In this document: positions 35,176-46,795 of the stretch, one piece after another
Layout of the letters: each line of letters begins with the position of its first letter
Position numbering within the stretch: the stretch's first letter is position 1
Origin: Phoronis australis
Lineage: Eukaryota > Phoronida > Phoronidae
Length of the DNA stretch: 64,000 nucleotides
Assembly (NCBI GenBank): GCA_002633005.1
Contig: NMRA01000849.1
Location: 1-64,000, forward strand
Reading direction: 5' to 3'
The notes under the pieces: model-generated
Database searches by the model: none
Told to the model about the DNA's origin: nothing
The model's input: the letters and a program-made list of their open reading frames with translations, nothing else
Position numbers and translations under genes: made by a program

Positions 35176-36200
35176 CTAGCGAGGGTCACGGAGGTTCCTG
35201 TGTAGCCTACTGGAATCTCTAGTTGTTTGCATATCCGACGGTACAGTTAACTCAGGAGTCGGGGATTCGACAGATTCGTGATACGGACGAAGGTCGTGTC
35301 TGTCGCGACGAAGTAATTCCTGAACGAACTCGACTGAATGAGACCTGTTGGACAGCTGCTTATGTACTTTCACATCTTTCCATTGTATGCGATGAGAGTT
35401 AAAGTCCCTGACTAGGACTGGTGCTCCTTCTTTAATGGTTCAAGAGGCCTGATGTTCTTGTTGTAAAACTTAGCTACTTGTTTTCTCCGATTCTCTTTTT
35501 CTACTCTGTTTCTTAGAGATGGGCCATCTATTTTCAACAACGACGGCAACGGTGTTCTCGTGGATCTGCCCAGCAACCGCTCTATGGGACTCGTTGACAA
35601 GGTAGCTGTAGAAGTATTACGGTATTCTAGTAAGGCTAACTGGGGATCATTAGACCTCTTCAGTAATCTTTTCGCAATTTTGACCGCCGATTCTGCTTTT
35701 CCATTAGAGCGGTAGTGGTGCGGTGACGACAAAGTGTGATGAAAGCTCCACGCTTTGCTGACCTCAGCAAACTCTCTGGACGTGAACTGGGCTGCATTGT
35801 CGCTTTGGAGGAAATGTGGAACACCTAAACGCGCACATACACGTTTCAACGTGTTCACAGTGGTACTCCAAGTAGCATCTTCCAGCTTTTCCAACTCTAG
35901 ATAATCTGAATGATAGTCCACTGTCACCAAGTAATCAACACCCGCATGTGACATAAGATCGATCCCCAACTTTAATCCATGGCTGATCCGGTATTGAGTG
36001 TTGGAATAGCTTATCTGCGGAGTTGCGTGGAGCATATCTTTGACACGAGTCCCATTGTTCGATGATGCGACGTATGTCTTTACATGTAGTTATACCGGCC
36101 AAAAGATTGTTCGTCGAGCTCGTCGCAGTGTTGAAGCTAGCCCCTGATGGCTGGCGTGTATCAAACTCAACATGTGATTTCTCAAAGATTTCGGAATTCC
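35176..36200 (-). pseudogene. Gypsy integrase region, frameshifted
   Basis: The zinc-binding end is visible as IRRIIEQWDSCQRYAP near 36030-36090. The catalytic core follows in the frame 36035-35412: GIDLMSHAGVDYLVTVDYHSDY, then LQSDNAAQFTS and RSNGKAES supply the D, D and E positions. A frame change near 35400 moves the C-terminal domain (35373-35176, with RSHSVEFVQELLRRDRHDLRP) into another frame. Integrase inserts the cDNA copy into host DNA; here it is inactive by frameshift. Confidence 0.82.
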
Positions 36201-36326
36201 AATCTTATTCCCCTTGATCACCAAACCATGATCTATAGCCAGTTCCTAACGAACTGATCAGAATGGTGCCAAGTCATCAGTGCACTGCTGCCAATCCGAG
36301 GCGATGCTTTGGCATAAGTTTTGAAG

Positions 36327-38130
36327 TTATTTTTCGTCCTTGGTACATGTATGATTGCGCACCAACTCTAGCATCGGATCTACAAGTGGCGGATCAGCGG
36401 TGATCCTTGCTTTTTCAATGGAGGAAAAACATGATCGTAATCCATGTCTATCGCCGTTTCGGTAAGGGGATTTCTCAACAACATGTCGGCCGTTATTTGT
36501 TCTGCCCCCGGTCTCCATTCGATTTTGAATGCATATCTTTGAAGTGTCAGGATCATAGCTTGCAAGCGTCTCGGAGCCAGTAACAGTGATCTGTTGAGAA
36601 TGTACACCAACGGCTGATGATCTGTTTGAATTGTAAGCTCTGCGTGGCCAAACAGAAATTGCTCAAACTTTCTTGTTGCAAAAAACAATTGCTAGACACT
36701 CAAGCTCAGTCGGGGCATATCTTTTTTCTGCGTCATTTAGCGAACGAGATGCATAATCTATAGGTCTGCCTTCTTGCATAAGAACTGCCCCCAGGCCAGC
36801 TGTGCTTGCATCTTTCTGAATGGCTGCTGGTTTCCGACTGTCAGAATACTCCAGCACATTGTCGATACTAACTTCGTTTACCAACTTTACATACTCTTGT
36901 TGCAGGCCAGTTCCCCACACAAAACTAGCTTTTGCAGCTTGTAAAAGACGAGGGAGTGGTTCGCACTCAGCCGATAAGTTCGGAATGAACTTAGACGTGT
37001 AACTAATATGTGCCAGGAATTGGCGTACTTGGTCAACATCTTTGGGCGGGGACATTTCACGAATGGTCTTGAATTTCTCCGGAATCCGGCTTGACGCCCT
37101 TTGCGGTCAATACATGCCCAATATAGGGGAATTCTTCCTTTAAGAAGACACATTTCCTTCTGTTAAGTTTAAGACCAGACTCTAGCAGTAGCAGTTGCTT
37201 TAAATTTTGATCATGGTCCGCAAGGTCACAACCATAAATAAGTTTGTCGTGTGCAACGACCGTTACCCCCTTTAAGCCGTGTAGAACATGGGTAAGTCGC
37301 CTCTGAAATTCTTCTGGGGACGTTGAAAGACCGAAAGACATTCGCAGCCACTTGCACCGCCCTCCTGGTCCCCAGAATGTGGTAAGCTCTGCTGACTTGT
37401 CACTAAGGCGTACTTGCAGAAATCCGTCGCTAGCATCACATAGAGAAAAATGTTTCGCTCCTGCGAATTCAGGCAAAACATTTTCGATACAGGGCATAGT
37501 GAAATGGTTGCGTTTTACAGCTGAATTCAGATTTTTGGGGTCTAGGCACAAACGTATCTGACCGTTCGCTTTCCGGACCGGTTGGGCGTGACAGATCCAT
37601 TCGGTAGGATGGTTTACCTTAGCTATAATGCCGCGCTCCTCCAACTCGTCGAGTTTCTTTTGCACGCTGGCTTTCATAGACAAAGGAATTTTGCGAGGTT
37701 TAACCTGGACCGTTCGTACCTGCTCATCTAACTCTATGTGGTATTCCCCAGGAAGCGTCCCGAGGCCGGTAAACACGTCTGAGAATTCTTTCAGAAGGGT
37801 ACCCAAACCTTCCTGAACTAGACTGACGCTTTCGCACACTGTGATGAAACCATACTCGACACACAATTTGCCTGAAAACAAACTGGGGTGTTTGGTATAT
37901 ACCACCAAACACTGCGACTCTCGGTCACTCCCATTAACTGCAGTGCGCAGCTTGCAGGCCCCCAACGCTTTTAGTTTCGTGTTATTGTACACGTCAATGG
38001 TATGCGGAGTTGGTATCAACGCTGGGCTTCCCAATGTTTCATAGTCGCCGTAGGCTAGAGTGTTAGTAGTTGTTCCCAAATCCAATTGGAATTTTAATCT
38101 CGTTTTGCCCTCGCGGCACTGTATGGGCAA
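36327..38130 (-). pseudogene. Gypsy protease, reverse transcriptase and RNase H, mutated
   Basis: Frame 38130-37057 starts with a protease-like FQLDLGTTTN, where the usual aspartate-threonine/serine-glycine triad has Leu in the middle. RT follows with PLSMKASVQKKLDELEERGI, RLCLDPKNLN, SLCDASDGFLQV and SFGLSTSPEEFQRR. The palm motif reads VVAHDKLIYG: one of the two adjacent catalytic aspartates is His. A frame change near 37065 leads to the thumb and RNase H start (37055-36663; QKDASTAGLGAVL, YAPTELECLAIVF), and another near 36680 leads to 36688-36380 (TIQTDHQPLVYIL, RPGAEQITADMLLRNPL). Confidence 0.87.
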
Positions 38131-38211
38131 GTGCGCAAACCATTTGCAACCACAATGGGATTGTGAAACGTTAATCAGGTAGGCTTCCTCATCGGAGGAC
38201 GCTTAAAAAAT

Positions 38212-39044
38212 TTATGTGTCTGACTGGAGAAAATGATTCGTCTGTTCATTACTTTGTTTTGCGCTGGGGCAACAGACGGCATAGTGGTTACGGCGGTTAC
38301 AGTTGTGGCACGTTTTAGTGTATGCCGGGCAACGACGGGGAGCGTGATTTGTTGCATAATTGCCACACACTTGTGGCTGCTGAGTCGATGGTCCTTTCTT
38401 AGGTTTTGCATTGGTTTTAAACGCTTTCTTAGATTTTGCAAAGGTTTTAATGGCATTTACCGCTTCATCCTTGCGGACACTTTTCAGGTCTAAAGCAGCG
38501 GTCTCATCTGCGCGACATATTTTTAACGCCTGATCCAATGTAATGGCTTACTCTTCAAAACGTTTTCTTCTCGTTCGTTCATTGTCGATACATATTAACA
38601 ATACTTGTAGTATCAAGCGGTCGTACATGTACATTTCAGTGGGGAACGCGCAGTCACGCGCTATCGCGTGCAGTTCAGTTCAGTTACGTAGCCTTCTATA
38701 GACCTACTGCCTTGAAGTTAAGTGAGTAATTTATGTGTCTGAGCGACAACGTTTATCCGCGGTTTACAAAACCGTGGACGCTTTTCCAGTACCTTTACGA
38801 GGTCTTCTTTGTCTATTTCTGCTTTCCATTTGAAAGAGTCAAAAATATCATTCCCATATTCACCAATTGTTCTCTGAGGCAGAGCCACCTTGACTTTGTC
38901 CGCTACATTGTCTCGGTTTGTGGCTGTCAAGAAACTTTCGAAATTCCTCTGAAATCTTTTCCATTGTTCCGGCAGGTTTCCACCCTGGTTTAAGGGTTCG
39001 AGCGCTAGAAACTTATCCGCGACATTCCTCACTCGGGGCACCAT
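38212..39044 (-). pseudogene. Gypsy gag, interrupted
   Basis: The N-terminal gag piece (39044-38718) contains LPEQWKRFQRNFESFLTATN and RINVVAQTHKLL, typical of a gypsy capsid domain. The C-terminal piece (38538-38212) contains the nucleocapsid zinc knuckles: a first one with Tyr in place of the second Cys (CGNYATNHAPRRC) and a canonical CHNCNRRNHYAVC. Between them about 180 bp (38539-38717) are out of frame, and the central gag is missing. Confidence 0.8.
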
Positions 39045-39207
39045 GTAAATAGTTCGTGTGTCAGTGCAGTAGTAGTGACGATGTTGTCTGATATGTTCAA
39101 CCGCGTACTACTTAAATGTAACTGACCACCATTGTGTCAAGAACCGGAAACTGTTTATTGTTGTGCTCTAATGAACAATGCAGTACGAACATATAAACAT
39201 ATAAACA
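39043..39207 (-). repeat. Candidate 5' LTR and primer-binding site of the gypsy element
   Basis: On the minus strand the 165-bp segment begins TGTTTATATG, includes CAATAAACAG (poly(A)-signal-like) and ends CTATTTACA. It is followed directly by TGGTGCCCCGAGTG, whose TGG start is what a tRNA-primer binding site requires. The gag start codon overlaps this junction (ACATGGTGCC). No matching 3' copy was found, so the call rests on one LTR only. Confidence 0.45.
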
Positions 39208-39668
39208 CCAAGGTCCATATTGATTAGACCTAACAGTTCAGGGTTACATGATCACAATTACACTGTGGAAAATCTGTTGCTATAGGCTCGCAAAGAACTT
39301 CCACCATCATAGGTGGAGGACAAAAGGGGTATTCCACATTTTTCCTATAATTGAAATGTAGTCACCACATGGAATACGGAAACAATAGTCAGTGTTACTG
39401 ATTGTAGGTACCCACGTTAATGATATTAATGTGAAGTGCTGTTTTATCCTTTATAAACATTGATTTCCTTATTTGGTGGTCGGTAGTACGATTTTGCCTC
39501 TTTGAAGTGTCACTGCCAAAATAGGGCCTATTCACTCTTAATGATCGAGATATGTCGTGAGGATAAAAATCGTCCCAAGAAGTTAGTGTCCAAAAATGAA
39601 AAAGAAACCACATGTCGTCGAAGTAAAAGTAATCTATCATGACAGTAGTGATACAAAGTATCTGTATA
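39208..39668 (-). repeat. Right arm of the ~0.5-kb inverted pair
   Basis: Inverted match to 32375-32880. Its outer edge (39668) lies two bases before the block that is duplicated around the second N. Confidence 0.75.
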
Positions 39669-39670
39669 GG

Positions 39671-41704
39671 TTAAACCCCTTATTTCGGATGCGGATGTTG
39701 GCTTCGACTCCGTCCTATTCGTCCCTGCGATGGAAAAATCTGCTTTTTGCGATACAGTCCTTACCAAGTTCAGCAAATCAGCAGTTTCCACCGTTATTTC
39801 CAACGCTGTGATCAACACGGCTAAATTTTCCTATTACTATTTTCAGTCCAAAAGCTAGGACACGAAAAAACACGAAGAAAACTAAGAAATTCATCGAAGC
39901 TGCACAGCTGTTCAGGGAATTTTTCACCTTTAATATTCCCGGATCGATTGTTTCTAAGTGCATGCAGCAGTAAAAGCATCGATATGAAACATGAACAAAT
40001 TATCAAAATCGCTATTCTTGTGTCAAATTTTGACCCACTTTTTTATCTTGGAGGACAGCGGCACGAGTTTTAGAAGGCTTAAAAATATTTTCACAAACAT
40101 TCAAACAGTAAATTTAAATTAGTGACATGTATTCTTACCAAGCATTTTGTACAATCCTAGAATTTCTACCAGAATTTAATCGTGCAGGTGAACTTATTGA
40201 GTGGATAAAGTGCTCATAATTCATACATTTCCGACGGCACCGACATGGCGACTTCTGGTGAATTCAAGGGCATATTCAACCGGCTACTTTGTCATCGGTG
40301 AATATCTAAGTACGAAACATTTGTAGAAACGCTGCTACTAAAAGAAGTTTTGTACATTTTCCGATGTTTGTGTCATAACTATAAGGAATCTTTTATTTAT
40401 TTCTGTGTGAGTACCCATTCAAATGGCCTTGCAATCTGCTAAAAAGTAGTTGAAATTGTTTGGACATCGTTTTTGCTTGAACATAAATTTTTCTTCAAGG
40501 TATAATTGTTGGTTAGAAAGAGGCACAAATTCTTTTATAAATTTTATGCATAAATTGTGTTTTGGTTTCATGCCTTGTATCCTGTTATTTTCTTCTTCAT
40601 GTAATATCAAAGCAACAAAATTTGAAAAATCTTAATATATTTATAGAAATAGGCTACATTGGGATTATGAAGTGTGAAGCTTACTCACAGCTTTATAATT
40701 TTTCATCTTCATGCTCGTCATGGTACTTAGTCGCCATCGTAACAATTATGCATGTCCACATCCATATAATTCAATGACGCTATTTTGATTCTGCCTGTAT
40801 TGCTGAAATTTTGTATTTTACTTATTATGGTAAAAGGCTGTCAGGGTCATTTTGGCTCATACATTAATTCGTGCTGAGATCACTTCAGATTTATTCTGTT
40901 AGATGTAACTTTTAGCTAAAATTTGAAGTCCGTGCGTCCAATACCTTTAAGAAATGACATTTTTATCACTTATGGGAGTTTTACAACAAGTGACAATTAG
41001 CATCCTGTATAGATTAAAATGACTTTACATATCCATACCCAGCATGTGTCTTGGGGACGTGCGAGGCTCAAGGAAAGGGACCAAACGCGGACTGCAGGAG
41101 TTGGCACAATCGTCGATGTAAACTGTTACCATCGACACATGAAAAATACCTTATACTTCACGCGATGTTATGATGTGTTGTCATAATGCATTGGTCGAAA
41201 CGATCCATAACTGGAAATAAGCAAAAAAGGAAAAGATATCCAGTTCTTTTTGGACGTGGATAGTGGCATTCTTCAAGTAAGTTATGCTGTTTTGACACTC
41301 ATATTAATTTGGAAAAAGCTAAATTTACGTGAATTGTGTGTTGACGAAGTTCACACTCAAGTAACAAAGGACAGAAAACTTTGTTTATTGAATTGGAATT
41401 TCTGACTTACCTCGCGACAAAAGTAAACTGAAATAAAATGACGTCAAACTATGTATCTATAATGAAGCAGCTAGCTAATGCTCAGAGTTGCACAGCGAAT
41501 TCAGTTGAACGAATGTATATGCATTGGTAGACAGCATTAGACAACTGAATAGCTCATTTGCTACAAAATACTACCACATTTCTCAAAATATTAGGCACCC
41601 AAAGAAAATCTTTAAGCTTCGATCAAACGTCAGAAAATTTGTCAAATTTGGCTAGCTTCAGAACATCGTATCTCGGAAATGGCCTATCTGGTTCACCTGA
41701 AAGT
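39671..41704 (+). repeat. Left copy of a ~2-kb duplicated contig end
   Basis: Repeated as 41706-43780, directly after the single N at 41705. The first half differs by small indels and substitutions and the second half is essentially identical. It contains short open frames on both strands near 39730-39820 and 41720-41880 that stay open in both copies across a 6-bp indel, but I cannot assign a protein. Confidence 0.88.
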
Positions 41705-41705
41705 N

Positions 41706-43780
41706 TTAAACCCCTTATTTCGGATCCGGATGTTGGCTTCGACTCCGTCCTATTCGTCCCCGCGATGGAAAAATCTGCTTTTTGTGATACAGTCCTTACC
41801 AAGTTCAGCAAATCAGCACAGTTTCCACGGACCGTTATTTCCAACGCTGTGATTAACATGACTACATTTTTCTATTACTATTTTCAGTCCAAAAGCTAGG
41901 ACACGAAAATACACGAAAAAAACTCAAAAAAATTCATCGAAGCTGCACAACTGTTCAGGGAATGTTTCACCTTTTATATTCCCGGATAGAGTGCTTCTAA
42001 GTGCATGCAGCACAGTAAAAGCATCGATATTTGAGATACGAAACATGAATAAATTATCAAAATCGCACGATGCGTTCGAAAGTTATCGCTATTCATGTGT
42101 CAAATTTTGACCCACTTTTTTATCTTGGAGGACAGCGGCACGAGTTTTAAAAGGCTTAAAAATATTTTCATAAACATTCGAACAGTAAATTTAATTTAGT
42201 GACACGTATTCTTACCTAGCATTCTGTACAATCCTAGAATTTCTACCAGAATTTAATCGTGCAGGTGAACTTATTGAGTGGATAAAGTGCTCATAATTCA
42301 TACATTTCCGACGGCACCGACATGGCGACTTCTGATGAATTCAAGGGCATATTCAACCGGCTACTTTGTCATCGGTGAATATCTAAGTACGAAACATTTG
42401 TAGAAACGCTGCTACTAAAAGAAGTTTTGTACATTTTCCGATGTTTGTGTCATAGCTATAAGGAAACTTTTATTTATTTCTGTGTGAGTACCCATTCAAT
42501 TGGCCTTGCAATCTGCTAAAAAGTAGTTGAAATTGTTTGGACATCGTTTTTGCTTGAAAATAAATTTAATTCCTTCAAGGTATAATTGTTGGTTAGAAAG
42601 AGGCACATATTCTTTTATAAATTTCATGCATAAATTGTGTTTTGGTTTCATGCTTTGTATCCTGTTATTTTCTTCTTCAGGTAATATCAAAGCAACAAAA
42701 TTGAAAAAATCTTAATTTATTTATAGAAATACGCTACATTGGGATTATGAAGTGTGAAGCTTACTCACAGCTTTGTAATTTTTCATTTTCATGCTCGTCA
42801 TGGTACTTAGTCGCCATCGTAACAATTATGCATGTCCACTTCCATATAATTCAATGACGCTATTTTGATTCTGCCTGTATTGCTGAAATTTTGTATTTTA
42901 CTTATTATGGTAAAAGGCTGTCAGGGTCATTTTGGCTCATACATTAATTCGTGCTGAGATCACTTCAGATTTATTCTGTTAGATGTAACTTTTAGCTAAA
43001 ATTTGAAGTCCGTGCGTCCAATACCTTTAAGAAATGACATTTTTATCACTTATGGGAGTTTTACAACAAGTGACAATTAGCATCCTGTATAGATTAAAAT
43101 GACTTTACATATCCATACCCAGCATGTGTCTTGGGGACGTGCGAGGCTCAAGGAAAGGGACCAAACGCGGACTGCAGGAGTTGGCACAATCGTCGATGTA
43201 AACTGTTACCATCGACACATGAAAAATACCTTATACTTCACGCGATGTTATGATGTGTTGTCATAATGCATTGGTCGAAACGATCCATAACTGGAAATAA
43301 GCAAAAAAGGAAAAGATATCCAGTTCTTTTTGGACGTGGATAGTGGCATTCTTCAAGTAAGTTATGCTGTTTTGACACTCATATTAATTTGGAAAAAGCT
43401 AAATTTACGTGAATTGTGTGTTGACGAAGTTCACACTCAAGTAACAAAGGACAGAAAACTTTGTTTATTGAATTGGAATTTCTGACTTACCTCGCGACAA
43501 AAGTAAACTGAAATAAAATGACGTCAAACTATGTATCTATAATGAAGCAGCTAGCTAATGCTCAGAGTTGCACAGCGAATTCAGTTGAACGAATGTATAT
43601 GCATTGGTAGACAGCATTAGACAACTGAATAGCTCATTTGCTACAAAATACTACCACATTTCTCAAAATATTAGGCACCCAAAGAAAATCTTTAAGCTTC
43701 GATCAAACGTCAGAAAATTTGTCAAATTTGGCTAGCTTCAGAACATCATATCTCGGAAATGGCTGATCTGGTTCACTTGA
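41706..43780 (+). repeat. Right copy of a ~2-kb duplicated contig end
   Basis: Begins TTAAACCCCTTATTTCGG right after the N, as does 39671, and diverges from the left copy only where the left copy ends (GGTTCACYTGA). Same overlap pattern as at 27373. Confidence 0.88.
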
Positions 43781-44923
43781 TACTTCCACACTTTATCCTT
43801 CGTGCAGTGTTCTGAAAATTAAAGCTAATTAAGAATTGTTTTCAAAATGTTCCGCTTTTGAATGAAAGCTATCAAAAATGAGGATTTTCGTGTTTTTGTG
43901 AAAAAACTTAGACGTTGGATCAAACAAAAACGAAACGATAATGAAAGTGTTTTGAGTCTTTATCTTGATATTTAAATCAAACAAAATTTGGTCATTGTAT
44001 TCGTTGCTTAACTGAGGATGTACCATTAATTTTTCCTAAAGTTTATTATAAAGGCATGGTCACGTGCGACCAATGAACGGGAGAGTGATATTAAGTCCGA
44101 AATTATATTCTAAAGATTTTTGCTGATAGAAAATGTGTGCATTCACGAAGTTCAATCTTATAGTTTTGCAAATATTCGTCTAAATATACAGACTGGTCGA
44201 TATGACACAATCTTAACTTGCTGGTGCCATCGCAGACAGCCGACTCTAATTCATGATCGCATGCATGCAGTTATGTAGGTCTCTCGCACTCAAAACTTGT
44301 GACTGGTAAACTTGGTCGCGGTTTTCAAAAGTTGGAATATAATTTCGATGAAAAGATCGGCTACAACGACCCCTGAAACTACTGCCAAACACAAAGTTGT
44401 CATCAGGTAGTGGTCTTCATTACTAAGCGATTTTACTTTTGTTATGACCTCGTTAATTTGGTCATCTGCCCACCTAAATCATCAAATGCAAGTACGGTTT
44501 TGAGAAACTGCTGGCTGTAACTGTTTCAAACAAGAGAGTTTGCTTTAGTTGATAAATACTCTCCAGATTCTGTATTGCCCATTCTCTGCATGACGTGTTA
44601 CATGCATGCTCAGAACTGCTTGAAACAGGCTCAACATCTTGGGACTCGACTTTTGCTTTCTTAAAAGACAAATGGATGGTTTTATAGCTTTTGTGCTGTT
44701 CTTTTGCGTTCACGTTCCCACAGCTCAGGGAGACCCGACTGTAGCTTCCTGCTGTTTATTGGACTGCTGTGTACACATGTACTTACTACGTTCATATATT
44801 TTTAATGCACTTAAGCAGGGTTCATATAACACGTGTGTCCACAGAAATGAGCCCCATCTCACGCGCCTTCTTTAAAGAGTTCCCACCATGACCCTGTGTC
44901 TCAAAAGGAATTTAAAAATACAT
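43781..44923. other. No gene recognised
   Basis: No domain or repeat recognised, except that 44700-44870 shares blocks (TGTTTATTGGACTGCTGTGT, ACAGAAATGAGCCCC) with the tandem units at 46200-46330. Confidence 0.45.
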
Positions 44924-44949
44924 CTTAAGAGATTTTTAAATCTCTTAAG
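44924..44949. repeat. Perfect 26-bp palindrome
   Basis: CTTAAGAGATTT, two T bases, then AAATCTCTTAAG: 12-bp perfect arms with a 2-base loop. Confidence 0.85.
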
Positions 44950-45116
44950 ACTAAAATAGCCTTTAGTACACCTGTTGCTAAAAAATAAGCCAAAAATTGA
45001 AAAAAAATGTTATCGGGTTTGTACGTAATGGGTGGAAGACCATCTCTGCGGTTTTTTAACCAATGCGACACTGAGGAGTTGTGAGAAAAGTCCGCGGAGA
45101 GTCACCTTTTTCAAAC

Positions 45117-45349
45117 ATGACAAGATGCGTTTGTGGAGGCTGTGGTAACAACAACTTGACTGAGAACGTCTCTTTGTTCAAACTTCCTAAATACGTGAAG
45201 CTTGCACAGATATTTTGGTATCGGTTTGTGCCCCGCACGAGAGCATGGAATGCGATTCAGTCGGAAGCCACACTTTGTTCGGCACATTTCTAAGAATTGT
45301 GTTTCAACTGCACACAAAAGCGGCGTTACGATGAAGGACTCGCCACCTT
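45117..45349 (+). pseudogene. THAP zinc-finger exon with an in-frame stop
   Basis: From ATG at 45117 the frame reads MTRCVCGGCGNNN, a short-spaced Cys pair, then SLFKLPKYVKLAQIFW, a Trp in RTRAWNAIQ, and LCSAHF. This is the C2-CH layout of the THAP DNA-binding domain of transposase-derived proteins. A TAA at 45291-45293 follows HF directly. The same frame continues with ELCFN..KRRYDEGLA to a strong donor CTT|GTAAGT at 45350. The conserved-looking continuation and donor suggest a real first exon, now or in this allele broken by one nonsense codon. No downstream exon was recognised. Confidence 0.7.
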
Positions 45350-46005
45350 GTAAGTGCACTTGCAAATTTGATAAATAACGAACAAACTGCTTCCATTCCA
45401 GGGCGAGTGATGCCAGGCCCTCGGCCCCGGCCCAGATCGAGTGCTATTGCAAAAAGGCTTAGGCACTGTGTTTAGAATGTGCTCATTCCATCATGGCAAT
45501 AGTGAATTCTAGTAACCCAGATTTACTCTGGCCTTGTCAGTGATTATTAAGTGGCTATTTTGTGAATATTGACCACCCCTTGGTTCAGTTGGTTGTGGCT
45601 CACACATGTCTGCAACGTTTCTCGTGCAATTGGGCCGTGTTCATAAGGCTTCAAAGCGACCAAAGTTCGCTAAATGGGAAATCGAATTAATTGTCTGATT
45701 CTTCATGTTCTTAAGTGTGATGCTCGTACCCACTCTCCTCTCTGTCTGCATAATAATTGTCCAGTTCTCGCTCAAAATCGTCCTCGGCTTCTGACCTGCT
45801 GTGTTCCGACATTGCAATTGATTGTCAAGTGGTCAACCGTCTTCCAGCCATTACATCATTTGTCGGGAAATTTAGAAATAACTAATTTGTCTTCAAAATT
45901 AAAAAAATTCGCGACTGATTGGCATAAAAATGTTCATTTAGTTAGATTTCATGTTATTTCTTTCATATTAGCTAACTCGACAAAACCTCAAAAAATAAAA
46001 ACATT
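45350..46005. other. Downstream of the THAP exon; no second exon found
   Basis: A plus-strand open frame from about 45674 to 46171 has no recognisable motif and runs into the tandem repeat region. Not called as a gene. Confidence 0.4.
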
Positions 46006-46795
46006 ACATGATGGGAACTCCTTAAACTTTGAGCCGACCACAGTGTACTGTGGACAGGTGGTTACATTGCTCAACGATATTCCAATAGTTATGGTCATTA
46101 AGAACGTACGCTGTAAGCGGTATGCTGTAAGCTTTATTAATCTAAATTTGAAGACATATGTCACTTTGTAGTTCGTCAGTCGTAACCACTGAGGCGTCCA
46201 CGTTCTTAACTTTCAGGGCCATCCATCTATAGCTACCTGATGTTTATCGGACTGTTGTGTACCAAGCATGTTCATACATTTACAACGGGCGAACCCAGGT
46301 TTTATATAACTCGCGTGCCTACAGAAATGAGCCCCTCCCTTCGCACGCGCATTCATAATTTGAGATGAAGACAGAGTACTGTGAACAGGTGGTTATATTT
46401 AATTAACCAATATTACAAGTAGTCGTGTTCAATAAGAATGTACGCTCTAAGCGATATGCTGTAAGCTTTATTAACCTAAATTCGAACCCATACTTTGTAG
46501 TTCTTTAGTCGTAGCCAGGGGCGGGTCCACGATTTTGAGTTGGGAGGAGGGGCGGACTGGACAGAATTTTATCCAGGATTTTGCCAATCAGACTTTCGCA
46601 CCCTCAAACTGCCACTGAAATGGAACCTGGGAGAGTTTTAGGGAAGCCATGACCCATTGCCCTCCCTAAAACCGCCACTGGTAGCCGGGCGTCCACAATC
46701 TAAACATTCAGGGGGAACCATCTGCTGTTTATCGGATTGCCAACAGAAATGAGCCCCGTCTTTGTAAGTTAACCTGACCACAAAGCTACCGGCAG
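46006..46795. repeat. Degenerate tandem repeat, ~2.5 units
   Basis: Two blocks recur. GTACTGTGRACAGGTGG...ATGCTGTAAGCTTTATTAA occurs at about 46046 and 46376. GCGTCCAC...CATCTR...TGTTTATCGGA...ACAGAAATGAGCCCC occurs at about 46193-46335 and 46687-46760, with a more distant copy at 44700-44870. The units are heavily diverged. Confidence 0.6.

Larger units (their letters stand above)
34976..39207 (-). mobile_element. Decayed Ty3/gypsy LTR retrotransposon
   Basis: Minus-strand order: 5' LTR candidate, gag, protease, reverse transcriptase, RNase H, integrase, as in Ty3/gypsy elements. Every domain is recognisable but the coding region is broken by several frame changes and one lost catalytic residue, so the element cannot be autonomous. 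The 5' edge at 39207 coincides with the point where homology between the two inverted 0.5-kb arms stops, suggesting insertion into that repeat. The 3' LTR could not be matched to the 5' candidate. Confidence 0.85.

Noticed and set aside
39528-39818. Possible exon encoding ADLLNLVRTVSQKADFSIAG on the minus strand (also at 41720-41860)
   Set aside because: The plus strand is equally open and protein-like, both survive the 6-bp indel between copies, and no family is recognised; strand and coding status cannot be decided.
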